Origin: Pipra filicauda
Taxonomy: Eukaryota; Chordata; Aves; Passeriformes; Pipridae
Length of the DNA: 64,000 nt
Assembly (NCBI RefSeq): GCF_003945595.2
Contig: NW_024104532.1
Coordinates: 4,463,501-4,527,500 of the forward strand
Reading direction: 5' to 3'
The notes beneath the pieces are model-generated. The model did no database searches, was not told where the DNA came from, and was given only the letters and a program-made list of their open reading frames with translations. The translations under genes and the position numbers were made by a program. Below are positions 38,297 through 49,195 of this stretch, piece by piece. Positions within the stretch are counted from its first letter, which is position 1, and each line of letters begins with the position of its first letter.

Positions 38297-39902
38297 TGGG
38301 ACCCACCGAGGCGGCAGTCACAGCTCAAACTCGGGCAGTTGCCCGGGAGGAAGGGCTGGGGAAACGAAAGCCGCTCCTTCACTCTCCACCTGCTCCAACG
38401 CTGCCCAGAAATGCTACGTTTTAATTTTGCACAGCTCCCTTACCCCTCCGATGCCTCAGGCCAGGGGGGTGAGCAGAGGGAAAGAGGTTTCCGCAGCCTG
38501 GGGAAAACCCCCCAAAGCAGCTGCGTGCTCTGGGGATGCTGCTGCGGGGATCAATGCTGGCATGCCCTGAGCTGCAGGACGTCCCTCCAGGGCTGGGGGG
38601 GTGTCTCAAGTCAGGACTTTCCACCTGCCTCCACCACAGCCCTTCCTCTGAGCAAGGGTTTTGCCTGGGCAGAGGACACTGAGCTTGTCCAACAGTCCTT
38701 GATGGAAATCCTTCTGCCTGGACACCTTGGAAGCATCCAGAGGGGTGCAGAAAAGTGCCTCCTACTTCCCATGTCCTATAGCAGCCAGTGCCATGCCACA
38801 GGCAGGGGAGGCAGCCAAATTGCAGAGGGCAGGGATGACAGCTGGCAGGGTGACGTACCCCTGTCAGGCAGGTGGAGGTCCAATGCCCTCTCACTTGTGT
38901 TTGCTTGCTGTGCCAAACCCAGCTCTCCTCCAGCACAGCAGTGGGCGTATGCCAGGAGGGGTCATTCGCCCTGCTTATTAGCTGGACCCTCCCCAGCAGA
39001 GGCTTGGGCTGTCCTACCAGCCCCTCTCCCTGCTCCCAGTGCAGGGGCCCGGGGCTGCAGCTTCCAAAGTGGGCACCTGGCTTGTTGCAATCTGGCTGTG
39101 GAGGTTGGCACTGGCTGGGCAGGCAGCGGAGAGCAGGGACAGAGCCAGCCTTCATGTGCTGCTGCTTGTGCCATCTTGCTTTTACTCTGCCAAGCCACCT
39201 CTGCTTTGCCTTTGCTCTTCACCTCCTCCACAGGCAGGTGGAAAGCCTGGCAGAATTCCTTCCTCTGGCTGGGATCTGGATCCAGCCAAGCTGTGCGCTG
39301 TGCTGGTGTGGGCCGTGCCACATCTTTCTCCCTCAAGGCCTCCTGCCAGGAATCAACCACTATCTGTGAAGCTTTGGGAGCTGCTCCATCCTGCTCAGTA
39401 TCAGTTAGAGCAGAGCATGTTTCCTGAGAAGAAAACAGTCATGAATCAGCTCTGATTTTCCACACTCTCTGCAGGCAGACACAAGGCAGTGCCCCGTGCC
39501 AGGCAGGGCACAGGCATTGCATACCAGGGGCTGCCAGTGCATCTGGCAGAGGCGTCAGCAGTTTTGCCCACTTCTCCCCCCGTCCCAGTGGCTTTTAAAC
39601 CAGCTCTCACTGTCACAGAAGCATCTCTTGTTCAAGCACTGCAGAAACACTCTTTGTACTTTGAACAGGGCCCTTAAAGACAAGGCAAGGTGCCAGGCAC
39701 CGACAGCCAGGGCAGGGAGGGAACAACTGGCCCTGGCAGCAAGGAGCTGGAGCAGAGGTGGCAAACCCCACTCTGCCCTCGAGGACAGCCCCAGCACAGT
39801 CCCAGAGCTGGGTGGGAGCTGCCAGGCCCCTGCCTGCACCTGGAGGCCCCTCTTGCCTGTACCCTGGCCCTGCACGTGGTCCCTGGAGTTTGGGCACATG
39901 CA

Positions 39903-39920
39903 TGTGTGTGTGTGTGTGTG
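39903..39920. repeat. (GT)n microsatellite
   Basis: About nine GT units in ARHGEF37 intron 1. Confidence 0.8.
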
Positions 39921-40186
39921 GCAAGTCCCTGCCTGCCACACGTGGGTGTCTGCCCACGGCAGCCAGACTGTTCCTGCCTTGCAGCACTTCATGCTTTTAT
40001 GGAGTGTCATCCATGCCTTGCTTGTTAATGCAGATGGATTGAGTGTCCCTGGGGATGTGCTGTGTGGTGCCCCTGGCACAGGGGAGGGAGCACGGCCACT
40101 GCTCTGGGTTGTGCACCAGAGCACCAGCCTGCCCTTGCCACAGCCTGTTCCCACCTCCTGCCACCCCTGCAGAGTGCCCTGCCGAG

Positions 40187-40390
40187 ATGGCGAGTGCCAG
40201 TGGGGCGGAGCCTGATGCTGAGGATGCAGAGGAGGCTGAAGAGGCCATCTATGAGGAGGTGCTGCCCTGTGACAGGATGGAGCTGAGCCAGCAGCTGGCT
40301 GTGGAGGAGCTCATCACTACCGAGGCCAGCTACGTCCACAACATCCAGCTCTGTGTGTCGGACATCCGGGCACACCTCCAGAAGAAGCAG
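40187..40390 (+). CDS. ARHGEF37: ARHGEF37 coding exon 1 (residues 1-68)
   Basis: The acceptor is at 40171-40172, with 14 untranslated bases before ATG. An acidic N-terminus ([13 protein letters not shown]) precedes the first DH helix, [20 protein letters not shown]. Donor CAG|GTGACG, phase 0. Confidence 0.94.
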
Positions 40391-43300
40391 GTGACGTTGG
40401 GTACATCCCCCTGCCCAGGGGCTGGGCACTGTGGGGTGAATCTGTTGAGAGCCACAAGATGCCCAAATCCCTGCAGGGAGGTTACCATGTGCTCACCTTC
40501 CACCTTCCTGCCTGGGCTCCCCCTGACCAGGCAAGGTATGGGGTTGGATGGGCCTGGGTATGACCAAGTACAGATATCCTACAACTGTAACTCTGTGTCT
40601 GTAACGTGAAAAGACCTCACTGCCCCACTTTGGAGCACAGACAGATCTCAGCATTCCCAAAACCTCCTGAAACAGAGCATTGCTCCAGGTCCTGGGGTGT
40701 CACATGGGGCAGATGAGTGCTCAGGGGGGCGTGAGTGCCTCTGGAACACACAGCCCATCTCTGACATATTTGGCTTAGCCTGGGGCATCTTTGTTCCCTT
40801 CAGCTGCCTGATCTGGACCTGGAAGGGCTCTTCTCTAACACCGACGACATCCTCCATGTCTCCAGACGGTTTCTGAAGGGTCTTGAGGCCACGGCCACCC
40901 AGGGGCAGGAGCAGCTGCTCTGCATCAGTAAGTGGTGCACTGCCAATAGCTGACCTGTGCCCACCCATGCCTTTGCTGGTGCTGGAAGTGCCACTGCCCA
41001 GCGCTGGGCACGTGTAGATTCCATCCCCATCCCACCTGCCCTGACACCTCCTGCACCTCCCCTGGCTCTGGGAAGTGCTGCTGCCAGCACATCGGTGTCC
41101 GCAGGGAGCCTGCCCCGCAGAGGCAAGGCAGACCTGCCCAGCCTGCAGACAGTGGAGGGGGAAGATCATCAGGCCCAGCTAGACAGAGGTGCCTGGGTGC
41201 AGAGCACTGCCCTGTCACCCTTGGCTGGCACTGCTTTGCTGGCTTCACCCTTCCAGCAGGCTGGGGAAAAACCCCCACTCTCTGAAGGGTTTTCTCTGAG
41301 GCCATAGAAAGGACCAAACTTTCCAGCCTCACTCTCCTTCCCCAGGCACCCTGTTCCATGAGTTCAAGGAAGAGATGGAGACTGTCTACAAGATCTACTG
41401 TGCCAGCTACGACCATGCCCTCCAGCTGGTGGAGAGCTACCGCAAGGACCCCAGGCTGCAGGAGGAGATCTTGGAGACTCTGAATGCCACAGTGTAGGTA
41501 CCTGCTGCTGAGGCCACCACCTTCCTCTCCCTGTTTTACCTACTGGCTTTGCCCTTCACCTCTCTGGACAAGCTACCTGTATGGATATGTGTCCCCAGTC
41601 TGGGTGTAATATCATGGCCACTACCTTTGTGGCATTTCCTGGTGTAATCCCTGGCAGCCCGTCCTGGATCCTTGGGGCCACTTGCCAAAGGGCCACTACA
41701 GTTGGTGATTTTTTATGGTGGACCCCAAAATAAAGGATGGATGTCATGGGCAGCTGCTGCCTCCCCCACTGTGCCCCATGAAGGGCACATGTTCCCCAGC
41801 TTGACCAGAGAGACAGGCTGCCCCTGTAGGACCTTCCAAACCCGTCCTGAACTATCAGGTGGGTCACAAACACTGTTAGAGCCAGGAGATGCAGGAGTGG
41901 CAGTGGAGAAGCTCCTGGGATTTGCTGCTTAGAGTATGGGTGATGTGATTCCTGAATGAGATATGCCTTGCCTTTGGGTCAAAGGGGAGTCTTGCCTGCA
42001 CTTTGCTCACTCTCTCCCTCCCTGTTGCCCACAGAGCGAGCACAGATCCTGTGTCTCATAGCTAGACAAGCACAGCACTGTTCAGGGAGGCAGGGTGCCC
42101 TCGGGGCTGGCGGGGACAGCAGTGGCCCTGCAGCTGGAAGGGAGCAAGGGTTCACAGCCAGAAATCTACCATGACTTTTGGGCTGCTGTCTCCCCAAAAC
42201 ACTTGCAGAGAAGCTGGCAGGAGCAGCAGGGCAGGAAGGCAGCTCTCCACACCAACCTTGAGCAATTCCCCTCTCCATCAGGCCTCACACAGGCGCATCA
42301 GATCTCAGCTTCTTCCTGGTGATGCCAGTGCAGAGAGTCACCAAGTACCCACTGCTGCTGGAGAAGATCCTGAAGAACACCCCGGCCAGTTCCAGTGCCC
42401 ACTCAGCCCTGCAGGCAGCTGCTCGTGCCATGGCCCAGGTCAACGCCAACATCAACGAGTACAAACGGCGCAGGGAAGTAGGTGAGCGGTCGGGGGGCTC
42501 GGTGCAGGCAGGGGGCACAGCCCCTGGGAACCCTCAGCCCAACCCCAGTTGTCTCCCCTTGGTGTTGCGCTAATTGCCACTTAAATCAGTTCAAAGCTCT
42601 CCTGCTCTCCACCCATCCTGCCTGGTGGAGCCACACACTCTGTGCAGGCAGCTCCTGGAACTGCTCTGGTCCTGTAAATGCCACTCTGGGCAAGACCTGA
42701 AGGTTGCAGGAGCAGAGTGGCATGAGCAGGGGGGCTGAGGATAAAACCAGTCTGTCTGCATTCCTGGGTCTGGGGAACTGAAAAGAACACTCCTGCCCTT
42801 GAGACAGGAGAAATCAGGCTCTCCACAGATGGGAGCTTGGCTTCTTTCTGGTTTTCCTAGTACTTTCCTTCTTTGATGTGGGTTGTGCTTATCCTGTTGA
42901 TCAGCCTCAGCCCCTGTGCTGTTCACCCTTGTTGCCTGCTCAGGCTGCTGAGGATGTTGCCATGAAGTCTCCTCTTCTGATCTTCCCCCCCCCCACTTTG
43001 TGTCGCCCCCACCTGAGGCAGCAACCAAATACAACAAGGCCGAGCACCTGACGCTGCGGGATCGCCTGGCGCGCCTCAACACCCACTCCATCGCCAAGAA
43101 AACCACGCGGCTGAGCCGGCTCCTCATGCACGAGGCCGGCATCGTGGCCAAGGTGGGCAGCCCACGCCCCTCTGCCTGTACCCAGGGACCTGCTGCCTCT
43201 CCTCAGGTCAATTCTGGGGCTTTCTGCTGCTCCTGAGGTGCCTCCCCCCCCAAGGAATGGGGACTGTGGGGCCAGGGTGGGGCTGCTGATGCTGACACAG

Positions 43301-46300
43301 GAGCCACAGTCCCATTGTGGAGCAGCCTAAGGATGCCTCCTGGTCCTCCATCCCAAGGACCAGCAGGGCAGGAGGGATGCAGGGACACACCTCGCTCCCT
43401 TCCTCGGAACATTGCAGGGCAGAACTTTGGCCCCCAAAGGACCTACAGGATCCTTGAGCATCCTAACAAAAGCAAAGACACCCTAGTGTCCCCCAGCACC
43501 ACGACCACACCAAAAGCTTTGTTGCTGCTTGCACCCCAAGCAACCCATGTCTTGGCCCCTCTCCAGATTCCTGGAGCCCCTCAGAATCTCCCCTGCCTGT
43601 CCCCAGCCCTGTCAGCTTCAGGCAAGTGCCTGGCTTCTGTGTTAGCCCCCAGCAATGGGGACCTGGCTGGTGATAAGCTGCCTCTTGCCTTGCAGACAGA
43701 GGATAAGGAGTATGATGACCTGGAAGAGAAATTCCAGTGTGTGGTGTCCAGTGTGGCCACCCTGAAGGAGAACGTAGCATCCTACCTGGGCCATTTAGAG
43801 GTAAAACCTTGACCACTGGCAAGGGGTTGGCCCTGTTCAGGCTTCAGGACCTGTTTGTTGGGATTGTAGAACACTTAGGAAAGCTGGGGATGTTCAGGGA
43901 TTTGCAGCTGAGCTAAAGTGTCCTGTTGTGTCAGGGAGTTGCACAACATCCAAGGATTGCTCAGGTCCAGGGGAGCTTAAACCAAAGCTGAGGCTTTGAC
44001 AACACAGTCTGAGCTGATGCCATTTGAGAATAATCTGTCCTTAAACTTATCATTATTTCAAGGTCTTAAATGACTGAAAAGGCCAAGTGTTGTTCAGCCT
44101 GGGGATTCTTGCTTTAATAACGGATGTAAGGCAGAAGTGTCCCCATATCAGTCCTGACAACAAATTTCCCTTCTGAAATCACCTGGGTCAGCAGCTACTG
44201 TGATTTTCTCATAGAAATTCCTTGGGGCATCTGAGGGAAATGAAAGTATGAGCGATGGCAAAACATGCAATCCCCAGACAGTATTATCAGGGAAGCCTCA
44301 GGAAATGGCAGAGGGTTCAGAAAGCAGCAGTTCATGGGCTGGAAAGACCTTGTCATAAAAATATTGAGAAGGGCTCCCCATATAGAATTGGGCAGGAGGT
44401 AAGGGAGTCTGATGCTTTCTCCCTTTCAGGCATTCCTGTTGCCCACCCCACACCAGCGTGACCTGCAGATGGATGAAGGACCTGCCCAGCAGTATCGGCA
44501 CTTTGCAGAATGCCTCCAGTACACTGTTTTCCCAGAGTTTGTGAGTGCTCCTTGCCTGCACATCTCCTTCAGCCAAGCATTGCTCTCCCCAGCTTCTGCC
44601 AGGGCACAGTGGGGGGCTGGCTGCTCACACAAGGCAGGGCAGCCAGGAGCTGAGGGGGACCCCAGAGCAGTGTCCTCACAGCCTCCTGAGGCCTCAAATT
44701 TGCAGCAGAGCCAGGAGCAAGTAACAGGATCCATCAGCAGTCCCAGACACATGAAGTGAGGAACCAGCTTCAGGGTCCATCCAGGAGAGAAGGGAGGGCT
44801 TGGACAGAGTCACAACTACAACACAGCTCCAGAGCCAATCCAGGGCTGATGACAAACTGCACTCTCTCTGATGGGTGCATCCAGGAGCTGGGCTACCTAT
44901 AGCAGAGATCCAAGGACATAGAAACCAGCACAGTAACAGGCAGGGGTAGAGGGCCCTTAAATGGGCTGTGGGCAGGAGTGTGGAGGGAGGCCCAGGTGAA
45001 ACTGGTCCCGGCCATTAAGGGCTCCTACCTGGTCATTTGCATGGAGCACAAGTTTGGAATTGTGGCAGGCACGACTGCTTTCTGCCAAGGGTTTGCTTTG
45101 CTTGGCATCCTATGTGCCTTCAGGAAAAGATGCCTCAGATGCTTCCCACTCCACACAAAGCCCCTCAACAGGTCCCCAAGCCTTTTACGCCCCATAAGAC
45201 AGTGCCCCAAGCAGGCAGCTGGTCCCGTTTGGGGAGCTCACTTTGGGGTTTGGGTTCTCTCACCTCGCAGAAGCGACGGCTGGACAGGCTGGTCTGCCAG
45301 CCCCTCAGCAGCCTCTCAGACATGCTGGTGGGGCCACAGCAGCTGGTCAAGAAGCGCCTGGACAAGCTGCTGGACTACGAGGAGATCCAGGAGCGGAAGA
45401 GCGAGATGGGCAACGTGACATATGACGAGGAAGCAGCCATGAACACCTACCTCGCCATCAATGACCTGCTCGTGGCAGAGCTCCCGCAGTTCAACCAGGT
45501 GGTTGTGCAGCTCCTGAGGCAGATCCTGTGCTCCTTCAGCGCCCTGCAGCGGGACTTGGCTGCCCAGGTCCTGCAACGGGCAGACAAGGAGCTGGAGCAG
45601 GTGAGTATGACCCGTCGGCGTGTGTGCCCAAACAGGCACATGAGCTGAGCCAGACCTTCTGCAGGCTTGGGACATCTTAGACATCCAGGCTCTGAAGGTT
45701 TGCTGTGGCCCAAGCCCACCCTTGCAGACAGGATTTGTAAGCAATCTCTCCTCCTCCCTGCCTGGGGAAAGCCAAATTTTCTCTTCTGCACTGCCAGAAA
45801 CTGTCCTGCTTTCTCTTTGCGGGCACTACTGGTAATTTATTGGTGTGCTGCTGCCTGAGAGATCAGTGTTAACTCTGAGCTCCTGAGAGCTCTGTGCCAG
45901 GAAGGCAAGGAGGAGAAAGGCAGCTTCTGGCTTGAGGAACAAAGATCCCCCAACACCCATCACCTGGGAGATGTCTCCCAGAACTCCTCCCTGTGGTACT
46001 CTTGAGCCTGATGCAAACATGGAGGGTCAGGGCAGTTGAAAGCCCTGGGCCAGAGCATGGCTCTGGACTGATCCATGATTAGGATGAGAACAAGGTGCAG
46101 CCAGGTGCAGGTGTCCTCTCTGGCACTGCTCATACCTAGTCAGGAGAGTGGGTTACCCTTGCTGAGTCTGGGCTGCTTATGCTGCAGACGTCTACCCTGG
46201 AGCTGCACCTACCTGTCTCCCTTTATAGTCATTTGGGACAGGCTGTGAGCTCAGGGCTGGACAGCAGGAGTGAGGGACTGCTCTGGTTGGCTGAATACAG

Positions 46301-48371
46301 CCCAAGAGCTCCATGTGTGATGGTCCTGCCCAGAGAAAGTGGCTCACAGTCAGAGAGGTGCATCTTTATTGGCCAGGTCTGTTCTCTTGCTTTCTCAACC
46401 CTTTTCTTCTTGCTCCTTCTCTTCTGACCCTACCCACAGCTCTTCCTCTCCCCAGGGCCCTCTCTGATCTCAGAGTTTGTCTCCACAGATGCCCCATGGC
46501 CACATGCCTCTGCCCAGTTTCTGGAAGGTGGTGGAAGACACCTTGCAGCACTCAGGTGCTCAGCTCCGGACCTTCTGCCAGACCTTTGAGACCGTCATGC
46601 CAAGCCCTGTGACACAGGTAGGGGTTGGGAAGGGGATGTCTCAGGCCAGCTGGATAAAGAGATAGGACTGTGCCCCCCCAGTGCAGGACATCCCCTCGGC
46701 AGGGAGGTTGGCTGAGAAAGTGACCCAGAGGGTTGCCATGGCCACAGTATTTCCTGCTGACAGCAGCTGGCTGGAAATAACCAGGGATGAAGCAGCTCAG
46801 CAATTCTGGTTCTGGGCACTCATCTCCAAACCATGGGGTAGAGCAGATAGTGTGAAGGAGGTTAGGGGTCCTCTAACCTCTCACTGGGATGTGATCCTGC
46901 AGAAGGGAGGGCATGTGTACATGGAGGGCCTCAGTCTCCTGTGCGTTTCATCAAGTGCTCCCATGTCTCCTGCTCCCCGCCAGCCTCTGAACCCTGCTGA
47001 GGAGCGAAAGGTCCTTTCCCTTGTGAGCAAGCACGGCCCAGACAAACTTTACCAAGTGACAAGCAACATCAGTGGCAGCAAAGACTTGGACCTGACCTTG
47101 CTGAGGGGACAGGTTGTAGCTCTGCTGCAAAGTGCCGACACGAAGGGGAACACGAGCAGATGGCTGGTGGATGCTGGAGGTACCGTGAGTACGATGGGCA
47201 GCCTCCCCCTGCCTTGGCACCGGGGTCAGGAACCAAACCCACACCACTTCCTCATCCTGAATGAAGCAGCGGGCCATGGCCTCCTGGGTCCTCCCTTCCA
47301 GGCTTTGTTCAGCCCAAACCCACCTCAGCTTTACCAGCTACACCCGTTGCCATTAGCTGTGAGGTTCAGGCTTCCCGATTCATTCCCCGAGGGAACACTC
47401 ATGAAGTGTTGTGGCTGAGAAAGGAGAATCCATGCACACAGAAACACATGGAATTCCTCTTTTGTGGGAGGGGGTTTCTGCTGGATATTCCCTAGTGATG
47501 GACTAGTTTGAACAGGGCCACTGTGCCAAGCCAAGCAACAACCAAAGTGTCATTCCTCTCTCCTCTGACCAGTCCTACATGTGTCAGGTAGTGGGGCCCT
47601 GTGACCTGTGTGTGTCCATGTCCTCCAGGTCCCCGAGGGTTTGTGCCTGCTGCAAAACTCCAGCCGTATTCCCCGGTACAAAGCCAGCAGCGCGGGATGG
47701 ATTTGCTAACCCCGGAGAGTGGCACAGAGAGAAGGAGACATTCCTATGCATTACCTGAAGCTCCCAAGCCCCAGGTGGCCACCTTCACCCCGACATTCCA
47801 GGTGAGAGTCGGGGACACCCCCAGGGCCATTCCTAGCAACACCACCAGCTCTGTGCTAGTTCTTGTGTGGGTGGGAAAGTGGACCTGCTTTTCCAGCACA
47901 CACATGGTCATACATGTGCAGCCACATGCCCAGCAGGGAGTGTCACACCCCCGTGTGAGTGTCACATAAAGCTGATGTCCTCCTTGCTGGCACCAGGGTG
48001 GACAGAGCAAGACAACTGTGCTTGGTGGGTCCCCAGTGTCCCTCCATGCGTGTCACTGCAGCGCTGCCCTCTCAGAATGACCTGCCCTGCCATGTGTGTC
48101 CATCTCCCTTTGACTCTCATGTCCAGCAATGGCTTCCTCCCTCCTTCCCTGCCTTTCACAGGTGGTCGCCGGCTTCTCCTTCGCAGCCAGGAGTCCGCAG
48201 GAGGTGAATCTCCAGGCAGGGCAGCCCGTGGTGGTGCTGGAGCCACACGACAAGAAGGGGAGCAAGGAGTGGAGCCTGGTGGAGGTGAACGGCCAGAGGG
48301 GCTATGTGCCCTCCAGCTACCTGGTGACCGTCCCCGTGCAGGAGCCCATGGGCTGGAGCTTGCCCGTGTGA
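40187..48371 (+). CDS. ARHGEF37: Rho guanine nucleotide exchange factor 37 (complete, 12 coding exons)
   Basis: DH-domain exchange factor of the Tuba/DNMBP-like group. It lacks a PH domain and has a BAR domain and two C-terminal SH3 domains. The human protein is reported to act with dynamin 2 in clathrin-mediated endocytosis and on Cdc42. Exons: 40187-40390, 40804-40927, 41346-41493, 42282-42481, 43022-43152, 43696-43800, 44430-44540, 45271-45600, 46489-46617, 46984-47179, 47629-47801 and 48162-48371. All phases agree and the total is 686 codons, against about 675 in human. DH spans roughly residues 32-225, with the signature [12 protein letters not shown] at 174-185. BAR is roughly 265-470, with [11 protein letters not shown] and VAELPQFNQ. 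The first SH3 (about 515-577) contains [11 protein letters not shown] and the second (618-675) contains the ending [12 protein letters not shown]. Start ATG context is GAGATGG. No breaks. The product ends WSLPV. Confidence 0.96.
40804..40927 (+). CDS. ARHGEF37: ARHGEF37 coding exon 2 (DH domain)
   Basis: Encodes [16 protein letters not shown] through EQLLCI, within DH. Acceptor CCCTTCAG|, donor ATCA|GTAAGT. 124 bases, leaving one base for the next codon. Confidence 0.95.
41346..41493 (+). CDS. ARHGEF37: ARHGEF37 coding exon 3 (DH domain)
   Basis: Encodes [20 protein letters not shown] through ETLNAT. The donor must be ACAGT|GTAGGT, leaving GT to pair with G of the next exon (Val159). The more obvious-looking TAG|GTACCT four bases on would put a stop in frame. 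Confidence 0.92.
42282..42481 (+). CDS. ARHGEF37: ARHGEF37 coding exon 4 (DH signature helix)
   Basis: Acceptor CTCCATCAG|. Encodes [20 protein letters not shown] and [10 protein letters not shown], through [11 protein letters not shown]. This holds the conserved long helix of DH domains that contacts the GTPase. Donor GTAG|GTGAGC. Confidence 0.94.
43022..43152 (+). CDS. ARHGEF37: ARHGEF37 coding exon 5 (DH-BAR linker)
   Basis: Encodes [20 protein letters not shown], the basic [15 protein letters not shown], and HEAGIVAK. Acceptor follows a C-rich tract, TGAGGCAG|. Donor AAG|GTGGGC. Confidence 0.94.
43696..43800 (+). CDS. ARHGEF37: ARHGEF37 coding exon 6 (BAR start)
   Basis: 35 codons, [15 protein letters not shown] through SYLGHLE. 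Acceptor CCTTGCAG|, donor GAG|GTAAAA. Confidence 0.95.
44430..44540 (+). CDS. ARHGEF37: ARHGEF37 coding exon 7 (BAR domain)
   Basis: 37 codons, [20 protein letters not shown] through TVFPEF. Acceptor CCCTTTCAG|, donor TTT|GTGAGT. Confidence 0.94.
45271..45600 (+). CDS. ARHGEF37: ARHGEF37 coding exon 8 (BAR domain core)
   Basis: Largest exon, 110 codons: [71 protein letters not shown]. Highly basic, heptad-like helices typical of BAR. Acceptor CACCTCGCAG|, donor CAG|GTGAGT. Confidence 0.96.
46489..46617 (+). CDS. ARHGEF37: ARHGEF37 coding exon 9 (BAR end)
   Basis: 43 codons: [20 protein letters not shown] through SPVTQ. Acceptor TCTCCACAG|, donor CAG|GTAGGG. Confidence 0.94.
46984..47179 (+). 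CDS. ARHGEF37: ARHGEF37 coding exon 10 (first SH3, 5' half)
   Basis: Encodes [50 protein letters not shown] and WLVDAG. The frame requires the donor GGAG|GTACCG. A much stronger GTGAGT lies five bases further on (47185). Confidence 0.93.
47629..47801 (+). CDS. ARHGEF37: ARHGEF37 coding exon 11 (SH3 end and inter-SH3 linker)
   Basis: Completes the first SH3 with [13 protein letters not shown], then a polar linker rich in Ser, Pro and Glu, including [16 protein letters not shown]. Acceptor GTCCTCCAG|, donor CAG|GTGAGA. Confidence 0.94.
48162..48371 (+). CDS. ARHGEF37: ARHGEF37 last coding exon (second SH3 and stop)
   Basis: Encodes [20 protein letters not shown], the [11 protein letters not shown] loop, [19 protein letters not shown] and the tail GWSLPV, then TGA at 48369-48371. 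Canonical SH3 ALYDY-like start (FSFAAR), WSL and GYVPSSYL motifs. Acceptor CCTTTCACAG|. Confidence 0.96.
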   Translation: MVAGFSFAARSPQEVNLQAGQPVVVLEPHDKKGSKEWSLVEVNGQRGYVPSSYLVTVPVQEPMGWSLPV

Positions 48372-48758
48372 GCATGGCCAGCCCACACCCAAGGGCACGG
48401 GCTTCATCAGATGGGAGCAGTCAGCTTGGCACCGGAGGACTCCTCACGGGAGATGCTGGAGGGAGGCAGCCCCAGTCTGGGAAGGGTGGGCAGAATACGG
48501 CCCGGGGGACAGGGGCTTGAGGATGGTGTGGAGGAGTGGTGGTGGGAGGCGTGAGAGTGCCGTGTCCCGTGTGTGTGTTTGCACAACGCAAAGCAGCACT
48601 GAGGGAGTGAGGGCAGGTGGCTGCAGTTATCCAGGGATTTGCTGAATTCTTTGTCAGTGACAAATGTGCCCCGGGGGATGATGAGGCAGCATTGTCCCTG
48701 GTTAGATCAGGACTGAGTGGCAAAGGTGCAGTGCTGCAGAGGGGCCCTAAGCCAGGCA

Positions 48759-48885
48759 TGGGGCACCTGGGCACTGAGCACTTGGGCGTCTGGGCATCTG
48801 CACAGCTGGACACCTGGGCAACTGGACACCGGGGCACTCGGGCACTTGAGCACCGGGGCACTTGGGCACCTGAGTGCCTGCGGCA
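48759..48885. repeat. Degenerate 8-10-bp repeat (GGGCACTTG-type)
   Basis: Chain of GGGCACCTG, GGGCACTGA, GGGCATCTG, GGACACCTG and GGGCACTTG words, about a dozen, with irregular 8-10-base spacing. Creates chance open frames on both strands. Confidence 0.75.
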
Positions 48886-48904
48886 GCGCTGGCCCCGCGC
48901 GGAG

Positions 48905-48923
48905 CGGCCACCAGAGGGAGCCC
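48905..48923 (+). promoter_or_regulatory. CTCF-type motif
   Basis: CGGCCACCAGAGGGAGCCC matches the 19-position CTCF core consensus (YDRCCASYAGRKGGCRSYV) at 18 positions by hand comparison; the one miss is A for C at position 15. It lies in a CpG-rich stretch of the likely ARHGEF37 3' UTR. Binding is inference. Confidence 0.6.
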
Positions 48924-49145
48924 CGAACCAGCGCCCAGTGCCCGCTTGGCGCGTACTGGGAGCACTGGTGCGGGGACCGTGGGGTGCGGGGGCACAGCCC
49001 GGTATGGGACGGAGATCCCGGCTCCCAAGGCTCCCTGAGCACCCCATCCCCCCACGACCCGGCAGTTGACGGAGGTCCCGTGGAAGAGGTTTGGGAGAAT
49101 CTGTAAGTGCCGGTCGGTCCCTGACCTAAGGCTCGGTCTGAGGAT

Positions 49146-49195
49146 GGAGACAGCACTCCCTCCTTCCCCTGGAGACAGCACTCCCTCCTTACCCT
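49146..49195. repeat. 25-bp tandem duplication
   Basis: Two adjacent copies of a 25-base unit starting GGAGACAGCACTCCC, differing at one base. Lies in the likely ARHGEF37 3' UTR. Confidence 0.85.

Larger units (their letters stand above)
37896..40172 (+). other. ARHGEF37: ARHGEF37 intron 1 (inferred)
   Basis: Contains the end of the CpG island, the 30-bp minisatellite (38061-38296) and GC-rich sequence with long but featureless open frames. A (GT)n run lies at 39903-39920. The acceptor is CACCCCTGCAG| at 40162-40172. Confidence 0.6.
40391..48161 (+). other. ARHGEF37: ARHGEF37 internal introns (eleven short introns)
   Basis: Introns are 40391-40803, 40928-41345, 41494-42281, 42482-43021, 43153-43695, 43801-44429, 44541-45270, 45601-46488, 46618-46983, 47180-47628 and 47802-48161. 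All are 360-890 bases with GT-AG ends. I saw no transposon, nested gene or RNA. A C11 run sits in the tract before the acceptor at 43021. Confidence 0.85.

Noticed and set aside
38421..39155. 244-codon minus-strand frame opposite ARHGEF37 intron 1
   Set aside because: Cys/Ser/Pro-rich chance translation with no domain. It is the reverse of other open frames in the same GC-rich DNA.
37398..39427. Very long overlapping frames (390 and 488 codons) over the ARHGEF37 CpG island and intron 1
   Set aside because: GC-rich DNA and the 30-bp repeat lack stops in several frames. The protein reads as low-complexity Gly/Arg/Pro and 10-residue repeats, and a good splice donor interrupts them at 37895.
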